Below, in pieces: positions 1 to 9,954 of a stretch of DNA of 64,000 bases (its first letter is position 1; every line of letters starts with the position of its first letter). Below the pieces are notes generated by a model that worked only from the letters and a program-made list of their open reading frames with translations, was not told the origin of the DNA and did not search any database. Source of the stretch: JBKPNX01 sp046732855 (lineage in GTDB: Bacteria > Pseudomonadota > Alphaproteobacteria > Geminicoccales > Geminicoccaceae); the NCBI GenBank assembly GCA_046732855.1, contig JBKPNX010000087.1, positions 1 through 64,000 of the forward strand, given 5' to 3'. Both the position numbers and the translations under genes were made by a program.

Positions 1-347
1 CGCAGCGTGATGCTGGCGTCGCCGCACTTGATGATCACCTCGTCGCCTGCCTCGATCAGAAGTTTGTTGCCGACGGTCAGCCGGTCGTCCTTGCTGATCG
101 ATGCGGTGCGGTCGCCGCCGACGCTCAAGAGGTCGCCGCGGCCGATCTCGGTGGTGCGGCTGTGCCCCACGGTGTAGCTCGCGTCGCCGCCGACATGGTG
201 GGTGAGCTTGCCGCGCACAACGGTGCGGCGGTCGTTGGAAACGCTCGCGGGCTCACGAATGGGGCGTCGCGTCGCCATCGCGCCAACCACCTCGAAGCGA
301 ACTGAGCGGAACGCGTCGATAGTGGAGGTCTCGCCCGGCTGCGTCAA
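1..347 (-). CDS. VgrG/gp5-like beta-helix repeat protein, N-terminal part (runs off left edge)
   Basis: The minus strand reads open from the left edge. From about residue 40 it shows short repeats typical of the gp5-type needle of VgrG and phage spike proteins: units such as THHVGGDASYTVG, LLSVGGDRTASIS and RLTVGNKLLIEAG, then IKCGDASITL. In VgrG this fold follows a large gp27-like base, but here fewer than about 40 residues precede the repeats. It could be a small separate spike-like protein, or the remnant of a VgrG that lost its N-terminus. The start is uncertain: TTG at 347 has GGAG five bases upstream and overlaps the stop of a 38-codon frame (344-460); ATG at 278 is the alternative. The stop is outside the window. 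The repeat type is clear; the function is not. Confidence 0.5.
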   Translation of the reverse strand, partial: MTQPGETSTIDAFRSVRFEVVGAMATRRPIREPASVSNDRRTVVRGKLTHHVGGDASYTVGHSRTTEIGRGDLLSVGGDRTASISKDDRLTVGNKLLIEAGDEVIIKCGDASITL

Positions 348-514
348 TCTGGCTCCAGCGCCTGCGCGCTGCGGTAGACCCAGGCCGGCACGCCGTCCAG
401 TCCCCCGCTGCCGTGAGTGCTACGCCATGGATCGCTAGCCGTGACCGACCAGCCCCGCATGCCGCTTACGTCGCACGTTCCTCCCCCGGCCGAGTGGGCG
501 GGCTCGTTGCCCGA

Positions 515-1696
515 TCACGCGAGCGGGCGCACCATCAGCGCGCGCACGCGCCCGACCGCGGCCGCCAGGTCGTCCGACGGCAGCATCTGCGGCGCCAGGA
601 ACGGCTGCCCGAGCGGCACCGCGAGCCCGCGCGCGTACAGACGGCGATGGATTTCGGACAGATCACGGGCATATTTGGCGATCCGCAGGCGGTGCAACGC
701 GTTCGACAAGGCCTCTAGAACCGGACCTGCCGCGCCGTCCTCGAGCGCCGCCAGACGCTGGCCCAGCGTGCCGCGCCAGCGCAGCGCACGGCGCCGCTCG
801 GGCAGGGCGAAGATGGCGAGCGGTTTGCCCAGCCTGGCTACTTCGACCATCATTGAGATGCTGTCGCCGGTGACGATGAAGCGGTCGGCGAGCCCGAGCA
901 GGGCGTGGTAGGGGTTCGCGCCGCCGTCCTGCCATCGGTAGAGACGGGCGCCGGCCGGCAGCTCGGCCTCAAGCGTCGCCACCACCGCAGTCGGCGTGCG
1001 GCGGCTGGTGGTTATGTACAGTGTGCCGGCCTCGGCGGCGCGCTGGGCGTCCTGCATCAGCTGCCTGGCGACCGCCTGGTCGAATCGGTACGGCTTGGTC
1101 GGGCCGCCCACGAGCAGCGCAGTGAGTGGCCGCGGCAGGTCGGCGAAGCGCTCCCGCCATGCCTCGCTGGCGGTGCCGATCGCGCCTTCGTCGACCCGCA
1201 TCAACGGCAGGTCGAGGCGCAGCACGTTGGCGCGCCGGGGCAGCTGGAACTGCGGCGGCGCGATCACCAGATCGAACCGATTGAGCCAGCGCTTGGGGCG
1301 ACCGACCACGACCAGCGTCGCCTCGCCGCGCGTCTGTTCCTGGACCCACAGCGCCGCCATCGAGGGCCGGCGTCCCACGGTCAGGATTAGATTGGGCCAT
1401 GGCGGTTCGAGAGGCGCGGATCGTGTCTCGTCGACGTGATAGAGCGAGGTGCGAAAGCGCGGCTTGCCGACCACATACGCCGCCTGGAACACGAGCTCCT
1501 TGACCTGGTATGGCCAGCCGAGCGCGTCGGCAATGATGCGCACCTGGGCGTTGTCGCCCGCCTTGTCGCCGAGGATCAACCAGGTGCGCGGTGCACCGGC
1601 GCCCACATCCGCCGTTGCGCCAGCGCCCGCCTCCGACGAGCACCGGCTCGTCTCGCCGGGCCCGCGCAAGGGTCTGGAATGGCTGCGAAGGGCCAT
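515..1696 (-). CDS. Mitochondrial-fission ELM1 family protein (copy 1)
   Basis: A 393-residue protein of the ELM1 family, named after plant ELM1; the bacterial members have no established reaction and look like GT-B-fold, glycosyltransferase-like proteins. Family signals are the opening block TWLILGDKAGDNAQ (about residues 37-50), a central block ending ANVLRLDLPL, and the C-terminal block DRFIVTGDSISMMVEVARLG. About 35 low-complexity residues precede the conserved start, so a downstream GTG near residue 32 could be the true start. It diverges from lptF, separated by about 115 bases. A second family member lies at 14266-15489. The family call is secure; the biochemical role is unknown. Confidence 0.85.
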   Translation of the reverse strand: MALRSHSRPLRGPGETSRCSSEAGAGATADVGAGAPRTWLILGDKAGDNAQVRIIADALGWPYQVKELVFQAAYVVGKPRFRTSLYHVDETRSAPLEPPWPNLILTVGRRPSMAALWVQEQTRGEATLVVVGRPKRWLNRFDLVIAPPQFQLPRRANVLRLDLPLMRVDEGAIGTASEAWRERFADLPRPLTALLVGGPTKPYRFDQAVARQLMQDAQRAAEAGTLYITTSRRTPTAVVATLEAELPAGARLYRWQDGGANPYHALLGLADRFIVTGDSISMMVEVARLGKPLAIFALPERRRALRWRGTLGQRLAALEDGAAGPVLEALSNALHRLRIAKYARDLSEIHRRLYARGLAVPLGQPFLAPQMLPSDDLAAAVGRVRALMVRPLA

Positions 1697-1763
1697 GGCT
1701 GGTTTTGCCGATCCGATGATCTACCCTAAGCCTGGGAAAACAACCCCGCCAGTGCTATGCCCG

Positions 1764-1779
1764 CCGGGTCGCAACCCGG
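1764..1779. other. Stem-loop in the ELM1/lptF divergent region
   Basis: A perfect six-pair hairpin, CCGGGT-cgca-ACCCGG, lies between the divergent ELM1 and lptF genes. It ends in a GGAGGA-like stretch, but no open frame of useful length starts from that Shine-Dalgarno-like site. It could be an operator or a leader structure; nothing else supports a function. Confidence 0.25.
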
Positions 1780-1811
1780 AGGATTTGTCTTCCTGAAGCG
1801 CCCCTGCGATC

Positions 1812-3005
1812 TTGGCCGAGGCGCGCCTGTGGAGCGGACTTCGCATCACCGTGTGGAACGAGATCGATCGATACCTCCTGCGACAGATCCTCGCGATCTG
1901 TCTGATCATGACGGCGATCGGCCTCACCGTCCTCTTGCTCGAGCGCGTGCTCTACCTGTTCAGCCTGGTCGCCAATCCGACTACCGCGCTCAGCTACGTC
2001 GGCCGGATGCTGCTGATGCTGATGCCTCATTACCTGAGCATCGCCCTGCCGGCGGCGTTTTTTTTCGGGGTACTGCTCACGTTCGGCAGGCTGAAGCAGG
2101 ACGGCGAGTTCGTCGTGCTCATGGCGGCTGGTTGCGGGCTCGGGCGGCTGCTTGCCCCGGTGATCGGACTGGCGCTGATCATGACCCTGCTCGCCGTCCT
2201 GATCCTCGGCTTTCTCAACCCCCATGCGCAGTACGCCTACCGTGCGCTCAAGCACACGGTCACCCAGGCATCGCTGAACGCAGCGGTGCTCGAAGGCACG
2301 TTCATTCAGGCCGATGGACTAACGTTCTTCGCCGAAGACTCCGCGCTCAGCCCGGAGGGGCTGGAGCTGAACAAGGTGTTCGTCTACGAGAAGGGCGAAG
2401 ACGGCCAGACTATCGTGGTCACTGGCCGCAACGGCAGGCTGGCTCGTGGCGAAGCCGACGGCAGGCCAGTCCTCATGCTCGAAAAGGGGGTGCGCGCGGA
2501 GGTCGCTGCCGATGGCGCGAGTGGCAACGCGCTTTCGTTCAGCGACCTCAGCTGGCCGGTTGATACCGAGACCGAAGCCTTCCGGGCGCGCGGGCGGGAT
2601 CAGAAGGAGCTGACGCTGACCGAATTGTGGACAGCGCGCCGGCAGGCGACGGCCGCGTCCAAACCGACTGCCGCGGAGATCGCGGCCGAGCTGCACGGCC
2701 GCCTGGTGCAGATCGCATCGGTGCCGTTGCTCGCGCTGCTGGCGGCGCCGCTCGCGCTGGCCGGCTCGAGGCGCAGCCGCCGCGGCGGCATCGTGATCGG
2801 CCTGTTGATCTTGATCGTCTACTACGAGGCCCTGAATTTCGCCGGCGCGATGGCCAAGCGTGAGTTGGTGGCGCCTGCGCTCGCGCTGTGGCTGCCGTTT
2901 GCGCTGCTCACGGCCGGAACGTGGCATCTTCTGGGGCGCGCGCTGCGGGGCCGGCGGGCGAACCGGGGCCGGGCGGCACCGCTTCAGGCAGGCGCCACCA
3001 CATGA
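1812..3005 (+). CDS. lptF: LPS export ABC transporter permease LptF
   Basis: Inner-membrane permease of the LptB2FG machine that extracts lipopolysaccharide from the inner membrane and passes it to LptC/LptA. It has the LptF/LptG plan: a DRYLLRQI start and first membrane span near residues 17-45, further spans at about 60-120, a periplasmic beta-jellyroll-like middle (about 130-290), and C-terminal spans from about 295. The charged SRRSRRGGIVIG loop between C-terminal spans is typical. The frame opens only at 1797. The first start is TTG 1812; GTG 1851, just before NEIDRYLL, fits the usual family N-terminus as well. Its stop overlaps the lptG start as ATGA, so the two are translationally coupled. 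Confidence 0.93.
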   Translation: MAEARLWSGLRITVWNEIDRYLLRQILAICLIMTAIGLTVLLLERVLYLFSLVANPTTALSYVGRMLLMLMPHYLSIALPAAFFFGVLLTFGRLKQDGEFVVLMAAGCGLGRLLAPVIGLALIMTLLAVLILGFLNPHAQYAYRALKHTVTQASLNAAVLEGTFIQADGLTFFAEDSALSPEGLELNKVFVYEKGEDGQTIVVTGRNGRLARGEADGRPVLMLEKGVRAEVAADGASGNALSFSDLSWPVDTETEAFRARGRDQKELTLTELWTARRQATAASKPTAAEIAAELHGRLVQIASVPLLALLAAPLALAGSRRSRRGGIVIGLLILIVYYEALNFAGAMAKRELVAPALALWLPFALLTAGTWHLLGRALRGRRANRGRAAPLQAGATT

Positions 3006-4126
3006 ATTCGACCATCGGGCGCTACGTGGCCCGTCTCCTGCTGGGTCGCTTCGTCGTGCTGCTCGCAGGTCTCGCCGCGCTCATGCTGCTCCTCAAATTC
3101 CTCGCCGACAGCGATCAGGTGATCGCCGCAAGCGAGGATGCGCTCAGAGCCCTGTCGCTCTACATGCTGTTGCAGCTGCCGGATGTTCTGGCGGAGCTGA
3201 TCCCGGTCGCGGCCTTGCTTGCCGGGCTCGTGACCTTCGCCGAGCTGGCCCGCCACAGCGAATTGACCGCGATCTATGCGGGAGGTCTGTCCAAGGCGCG
3301 GCTCGCCATCGCGATCTTGCCGATGGTAGCCTTGATCGGCGCCTTCCAGTTCCTGGTCGAAGACCAGGCCCGCCCAGCCGCGCGCGCCGAACTGCGTGCC
3401 TGGGGCATCGCCGACTATGACCCCGCTAACGACGAGGCGGCTGCGACGTGGGTGCGCCGCGGGACCGAGATCCTGCGCATTCACACGATCGATCCGCGGC
3501 ACCGGGAGCTGCGCGGCGTCACCATCTTTCAGCGCGACGGCGACGGCAATCTGGTCGCCAAGATCGAGGCCGCGCGTGCGGTGGCCGAGGGCGACTTGTG
3601 GATGCTCCACGACGCGGTGCGCTCACAGGTCGGCTCAGCAGTTGCCGAGGTCGCCCCACGCATGCCCTGGTTCGGCAATCTCGCGCCGGCCGATCTCGAC
3701 CTGTTGGCGACCAATCCACAGGAGATGCCGATGGTCGACCTGCTGCGCGTGGTCAGTCATCCGGAGCTCGGCAGTCAGCCGGCGTATCGTTATCAGACCT
3801 GGCTGAACGAGCGTGTCGCCGGCCCCGTGACGACCGCCATGCTGCTGTTCTTGACCGTGGCGCTGGCGCGCCCGCCGCGTGGCCGGGCCACCCAGGGCAT
3901 GCTGATACTGTTCGGGATCGGGATCGGATTCCTGCTTTGGACCTTCGATGGGATCGTCCTCAACTTCGGCGACCTCGGGCTCCTGCCGCCCCTGCTCGCG
4001 GCCTGGACCCCGGTGCCGGTAATTGCCGCCATCGCCGGGTCGATCGTGCTGCACGACCACGGTTCGGGACGCGCCCGGCACCCCGCCTGGATGCGCGGGC
4101 ACGGAGCGCGGGCGATCAATGCCTAG
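3002..4126 (+). CDS. lptG: LPS export ABC transporter permease LptG
   Basis: Partner of LptF in the LptB2FG lipopolysaccharide extractor; 374 residues. It begins with TIGRYVARLLLGRF and a first span at about 15-35, has further N-terminal spans around a coupling segment (FAELARHSELTAIYAGGLSKAR), a periplasmic domain at about 130-270, and C-terminal spans ending near residue 360. The start chosen is ATG 3002, which overlaps the lptF TGA by four bases; an upstream in-frame extension falls inside lptF and reads like a shadow. The LptB ATPase is not in the window. The gene converges with the ABC ATPase at 4304. Confidence 0.93.
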   Translation: MNSTIGRYVARLLLGRFVVLLAGLAALMLLLKFLADSDQVIAASEDALRALSLYMLLQLPDVLAELIPVAALLAGLVTFAELARHSELTAIYAGGLSKARLAIAILPMVALIGAFQFLVEDQARPAARAELRAWGIADYDPANDEAAATWVRRGTEILRIHTIDPRHRELRGVTIFQRDGDGNLVAKIEAARAVAEGDLWMLHDAVRSQVGSAVAEVAPRMPWFGNLAPADLDLLATNPQEMPMVDLLRVVSHPELGSQPAYRYQTWLNERVAGPVTTAMLLFLTVALARPPRGRATQGMLILFGIGIGFLLWTFDGIVLNFGDLGLLPPLLAAWTPVPVIAAIAGSIVLHDHGSGRARHPAWMRGHGARAINA

Positions 4127-4303
4127 GCGTGCTGACGGTCGCTGAACCGCGGATCGCCGCGGATCGCACCAAGTGAGCCACGCGACCTGCCGGTCTCAAG
4201 CCGATGAGGAGCTGAGACAGCGATGCCCGTGTGATGGCTGCCCGCCTTAGCGCGCACCGAAAAGCTTCGGCGCTGAGCTGCGCCGGGGGACGGTCGACTC
4301 GCC

Positions 4304-5917
<1,614 letters not shown>

Positions 5918-5977
5918 GGCGCTGGCGTCGGCGGCTCGGTCTCCCTATTCATGGCAGCCGGCCCGAACCCCGCGCGC

Positions 5978-6910
5978 TCAGAGCCGCCCGGCCATGCGCG
6001 GGTCGAGGGTATCGCGCAGGCCGTCGCCCAGCACGTTCACCGCAAGCACGGTCAGCGCGAGAAAGACCCCCGGGAAGAGGATGTTGTGGGGATACACCTG
6101 AAACAGCACGCGGCCCTCGGCCATGATGTTGCCCCAGGTCGGGATCTCGGGCGGAATGCCGGCGCCGAGGAAGCTGAGGATCGCCTCGACCAGAATCGCC
6201 GAGGCGCACACGTAGGTGCCCTGCACGATCAAAGGCGCGATAGTGTTCGGCAGCACGTGGCGGATCAGGATCAACGGCACCGGCGTGCCGACCGCGATCG
6301 CCGCCTCGACGTAGGGCTCCTCGCGGATCGACAGGACGATCGCGCGTACGAGCCGAACCACGCGGGGGATCTCCGGGATCGCGATCGCGACGATCACGGT
6401 GACGAGACCGCCGCCCCACAGTGAGACCAGCGCAATCGCGAGCAGGATCGCGGGGATCGCCATAAGTCCGTCCATGATACGCATGACGATGGCATCCAGC
6501 CAGCGGACGTAGCCGGACACCAGGCCGATTGTCAGACCGACCGCAATGCTCAGCGTCGCGACCGCGACTCCGATGATCAGTGACACCCGCGCGCCGTAGA
6601 CCACGCGGCTGTACAGGTCGCGGCCGAGGCTGTCGGTGCCCATCCAGGCGGTCCGGGCGACCTCGCCGCCGCTGGCATTCTTCTCGGGCCATTCGCTGCC
6701 CGGCAGCTGGTTTCGATGGGTTGGGTCGATTGCCGCTGGATTCGTGGTCCCCAGCAGGGGAGCGAGGAGTGCTATCGCGAGCATGAGCAGAAGAACCAAA
6801 CCGCCGAGCAGGACGCCGGGCTGGCCGATCAGCTCGAACCATGCACGCGGTCCCCGGGCGGCCTCGGCCGCCACGGTATCGGCCAGGATCTCGGTATGCG
6901 CTGCGCTCAA
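5978..6910 (-). CDS. ABC transporter permease, DppC/OppC type
   Basis: A 310-residue inner-membrane permease of the dipeptide/oligopeptide family. An N-terminal span (about residues 27-50) is followed by a periplasmic segment with the family's GTDSLGRDLYSRVVYGAR motif, then five spans and the coupling helix EAAIAVGTPVPLILIRHVLP. I place the start at TTG 6910: its bases overlap the TGA of the upstream permease (6907-6909), and GAGGA sits eight bases upstream. A much longer in-frame reading back to 7471 is a shadow of the upstream gene. It pairs with the DppB-type permease and the fused ATPase. Confidence 0.92.
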   Translation of the reverse strand: MSAAHTEILADTVAAEAARGPRAWFELIGQPGVLLGGLVLLLMLAIALLAPLLGTTNPAAIDPTHRNQLPGSEWPEKNASGGEVARTAWMGTDSLGRDLYSRVVYGARVSLIIGVAVATLSIAVGLTIGLVSGYVRWLDAIVMRIMDGLMAIPAILLAIALVSLWGGGLVTVIVAIAIPEIPRVVRLVRAIVLSIREEPYVEAAIAVGTPVPLILIRHVLPNTIAPLIVQGTYVCASAILVEAILSFLGAGIPPEIPTWGNIMAEGRVLFQVYPHNILFPGVFLALTVLAVNVLGDGLRDTLDPRMAGRL

Positions 6911-7848
6911 TAGCGGATCCTCGGGTCGAGCAAGGTGTAGCTGAGATCGATCAGCAGGTTGATCAGCACGTAGGCGAACGAGAACAGGAGAATCACCGCC
7001 TGGATGGTCGGAAAGTCGCGACTGAGGACGGCGTCCACCGTGAGGCGACCGAGGCCCGGGATGTTGAACACGCTCTCGGTGACCACGACGCCGCCGATCA
7101 GCAGCGCCACGCCGATGCCGATCACCGTGACGATCGGCACCGCCGCATTGCGCAGGGCATGGCGCATCAGCACGACACGGTTGGTCAGGCCCTTGGCGTA
7201 CGCGGTGCGGATGTAGTCTTCGCCGAGCACATCCAGAACGCTCGCCCGGGTGATGCGCGCGATCAGCGCGACGTAGATCACCGAGAGCGTGCAGCTCGGG
7301 AGGATCAGCCGGTGGATGAACGGCCCGAAACCCTCGGCGAGGCTGCGGTAGCCCTGTACCGGGAACAGCTTCAGCTCGAGCGCGAACAGGTAGATCAGGA
7401 GATAGCCGAGCACGAAGACCGGTACCGAGAAGCCGATCACCGAGAACGCCATGATTAGCCGGTCGATCCACGAGCCATGCCGGTACGCGGCGACCACGCC
7501 GAGCGGCACCGCAACCAGCACGGTGATGATCATGGTAACCGTGGCGAGCGCGAGGGTTGGCCCGACCCGCTGCCCGATCAGCTCGCTGACCTTCGCCTTG
7601 AAGAAGAACGACTCGCCGAGGTCGCCGCGCAGCAGATTGCCGATCCAGATGACGAACTGCTCGAGGACCGGCCGGCTCAGGCCGAGCTTCTCACGGATCT
7701 CTGCGATCTGCGCTGCGGTGGCGTTGTCGCCGGCGATGATCGCGGCCGGATCGCCCGGCGTGAGCCGCAGCATCAGGAAGACGAAGATCGCGACCATCGC
7801 CAGCACCGGGATGGTGGCGAGCAGACGGCGCGCGACAAAGGCGAGCAT
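6907..7848 (-). CDS. ABC transporter permease, DppB/OppB type
   Basis: A 313-residue permease of the DppB/OppB family: first span in LLATIPVLAMVAIFVFLML, then the family motif RLTPGDPAAIIAGD in the periplasmic loop, conserved LGLDRP-like text (LGLSRPVLEQF), and the coupling helix EDYIRTAYAKGLTNRVVLMRHALRN cut by the inner-membrane topology typical of these proteins. The final residues LLDPRIRY are a common C-terminus in the family. Its stop overlaps the start of the DppC-type partner. Between it and the substrate-binding genes lies a broken hicB, so the operon has been interrupted or remodelled here. Confidence 0.92.
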   Translation of the reverse strand: MLAFVARRLLATIPVLAMVAIFVFLMLRLTPGDPAAIIAGDNATAAQIAEIREKLGLSRPVLEQFVIWIGNLLRGDLGESFFFKAKVSELIGQRVGPTLALATVTMIITVLVAVPLGVVAAYRHGSWIDRLIMAFSVIGFSVPVFVLGYLLIYLFALELKLFPVQGYRSLAEGFGPFIHRLILPSCTLSVIYVALIARITRASVLDVLGEDYIRTAYAKGLTNRVVLMRHALRNAAVPIVTVIGIGVALLIGGVVVTESVFNIPGLGRLTVDAVLSRDFPTIQAVILLFSFAYVLINLLIDLSYTLLDPRIRY

Positions 7849-7952
7849 GGGCGGCGCTGCCCTCCGGGGGTACCGTTGGAGCGTAGCACTCCGATCCGGT
7901 TCCGGTCACCGTCGAGATGACGCGCTCCGCCATTGCGGCATTCCGTCCCGCC

Positions 7953-7973
7953 CCGGCGTGTCCCACACGCCGG
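7953..7973. other. Perfect stem-loop after the hicB remnant
   Basis: Nine-pair perfect hairpin CCGGCGTGT-ccc-ACACGCCGG lying four bases beyond the hicB stop on the minus strand and upstream of the first permease. There is no T-tract on either strand, so it is not a classical intrinsic terminator. It may stabilise mRNA ends or reduce expression of the permeases relative to the substrate-binding genes. Confidence 0.4.
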
Positions 7974-7977
7974 CCCC

Positions 7978-8189
7978 TCAGAGCGCGATTACTGCTTCCT
8001 TGAAGCTGCCGCCGGCCGCCTCACGGGCCTCGCAACGGTTGAGATCGAGCGCCTTCTGCAGGGTGATTTTCGGGGTTTCCAGGAGTTCCTCTCTGGTCGG
8101 CTCCTGACAGTTAACCCCGGGATCTCTTCGATCCAGCCGATCCACCAGGCTCCGGACTGCTTGATCACCGCGGTGTAGATCTGGCTCAC
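7978..8189 (-). pseudogene. hicB: HicB-type antitoxin, broken by a one-base frameshift
   Basis: Two overlapping minus-strand frames together spell a short HicB-like protein. The first reads YTAVIKQSGAWWIGWIEEIPG; the second continues VNCQEPTREELLE through ITLQKALDLNRCEAREAAGG to EAVIAL and a TGA at 7978. Adding a single G to the G run near 8120 restores one frame of about 70 residues. HicB proteins normally neutralise HicA RNases, but no HicA-like gene is visible next to it. The start is probably GTG 8189 with GGGAG upstream, or ATG 8216 in the same frame. It sits in the same direction as the surrounding ABC genes. Either a real inactivation or an error in a homopolymer. Confidence 0.8.
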
Positions 8190-8273
8190 GCACGAACTCC
8201 CTGATGCCGTCCTCATCCGACCGAAGGCGATGCGGGGGCGCTCCAAGGACGTTCGCGACGCCTGGGCCACCAC

Positions 8274-9854
8274 TTACTGCCCGCTCTTGCTGATGTTCCA
8301 GAAGAACGGCGCCGGGCCGTGCACCACACCAGAGACGGTGTCGCGATACGCCATCGGCTGATACCACTGGCCGAGGTAGGCATGGGTGCCGACCTCGAGC
8401 GCGCGCGCCTGGACCTGGTGGGCTAGCTCGGTCTGCCTGGCCGAGTCGGTCTCTTTGGCGAACGCCAGACGCAGCTGCTCGAGCTGCTCGTCGCACGGCC
8501 AGCCGAACCACGCATTCTCGCACGAGGCATTCAGCGCCGCGCTGCTGATCGGATTAAGCACGTCGGCGGCGACCGCAAAGGTCAAAAACGCGTTCCAGCC
8601 GCCCGCAGACGGCGGCTCCTTCCTCGCCCGGCGCGAGACCAGCGTCTGCCAGTCCATCGACTGCATGTCGACGGTGAAGCCACCCTTTTCGAGAAGCTGC
8701 TTGGCGACCGGGGCAAGGTTGGCGAGCACCTGCAGGTCGGTCGAGTGCATGAGCACCACCGGCGTGCCGTCGTAGCCGGCCTCCTTGAGCAGCTGCCTGG
8801 AACGCTCGAAATCTGACTTAAGCAGGATTTCGCCGCCAACGTCCGTGGCGAACGGCGTGTCGCACACGAACATCGCCGGGCAGGTCTTGTAGTAACGGGG
8901 ATCGCCGATCACCGCCTTCAGGAAGTCCTCCTGATTGAGCGCCGCGAGCGCTGCCTGGCGCACCTTCTGGTTGTCGAACGGCGGGTGCAGCCAGTTCATG
9001 CGGAACCAATATTGATTGCCGAGCGGGTTGGTGTCGTCGAGCACGATGCTGTCGTCGGTCTCGAGGACCGGTAGCAGATCGTGCGCAGGTGATTCGATCA
9101 GGTCGATCTCGCCGTTGATCAGCGCGTTGACCGCGGTCTGCATGTCTGGGATCCAGACCCACTCGACCCGGTCGACCTTGGCGACCTTGCCGCCCGCGGC
9201 CCACGACGGCGGCTCGCTGCGCGGCTGGTACTCCTCGAATTTCGTGAATACGGCCCTGGTGCCGGGCTGCCATTCGTCGCGCGCGAACACGAAGGGGCCC
9301 GAGCCGACGTACTCGGAGATCTGCTCGGATGCCGGGGTCTGCGCGACGCGTTTCGGCATGATGAACGGCACGTTCGAACTCGGCTTGGCGAGCGATAGGA
9401 GGACCAGACCGTAGGGTTGCTTCAGCTGCATCTGGAAGGTCTTGTCGCCGTCGGCTTTCATATCCGCGACGAAGGACATGAGCAGCTGGCCCATGCTGTC
9501 CTTCTGGCCCCAGCGCTCGATCGAGGCGATCGCGTCCTCGGCGGTCACCGGCTGGCCGTCGTGCCACGAGAGGCCGTCGCGCAGCTTGAAGGTGTAGGTC
9601 AGATTGTCGTCGCTGATCTGGTACGAATCGACCATCTGCGGCTGCACTTTCAGCTGCTCGTCCAGCGCAAACAACGTGTCGTAGACCAGATAGCCGTAAT
9701 TGCGGCTGATGTACGCCGTGGTCCAGATCGGATCGACGATCTTGAGATCCGAGTGCATGACTGCACGCAGCGTCGATTGCGCAGCGGCCGTGCCGGCCGT
9801 CGTTAAGGCCAGAGCGCCCGCCAGCGCTAGCATCAGCGTCCTGCTCAAATTCAT
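8274..9854 (-). CDS. ABC transporter substrate-binding protein, family 5 (copy 1)
   Basis: A 526-residue periplasmic binding protein of the peptide/nickel (SBP family 5) group. A Sec signal peptide ends at about residue 25 (GTAAAQ). The mature part has the family marks: LVYDTLFALDEQLKVQPQM, LTYTFKLRDGLSWHDGQPV and GNQYWFRMNWLHPPF. ATG 9854 is chosen because GGGGAG lies about eight bases upstream; the frame extends further but reads unlike a secreted protein. It should deliver ligand to the permeases at 5978-7848. Cysteines in KTCPAMFVCDTPF and ASCENAWFGWPCDE could form disulfides. The next gene upstream encodes a near copy. Confidence 0.93.
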   Translation of the reverse strand: MNLSRTLMLALAGALALTTAGTAAAQSTLRAVMHSDLKIVDPIWTTAYISRNYGYLVYDTLFALDEQLKVQPQMVDSYQISDDNLTYTFKLRDGLSWHDGQPVTAEDAIASIERWGQKDSMGQLLMSFVADMKADGDKTFQMQLKQPYGLVLLSLAKPSSNVPFIMPKRVAQTPASEQISEYVGSGPFVFARDEWQPGTRAVFTKFEEYQPRSEPPSWAAGGKVAKVDRVEWVWIPDMQTAVNALINGEIDLIESPAHDLLPVLETDDSIVLDDTNPLGNQYWFRMNWLHPPFDNQKVRQAALAALNQEDFLKAVIGDPRYYKTCPAMFVCDTPFATDVGGEILLKSDFERSRQLLKEAGYDGTPVVLMHSTDLQVLANLAPVAKQLLEKGGFTVDMQSMDWQTLVSRRARKEPPSAGGWNAFLTFAVAADVLNPISSAALNASCENAWFGWPCDEQLEQLRLAFAKETDSARQTELAHQVQARALEVGTHAYLGQWYQPMAYRDTVSGVVHGPAPFFWNISKSGQ

Positions 9855-9954
9855 TGCGATGCTCCCCGATCGCCCGGTGGTCGCACGTGTCATGACGCAA
9901 CCGCTGTGCTCTCCACCTAAGTCCCGAACCGACGCCACGTCGTCCGTCGCTGTC

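Noticed and set aside
7691..7966. A HicA partner next to the broken hicB
   Set aside because: The frame in that position overlaps the first permease start and has no HicA text.
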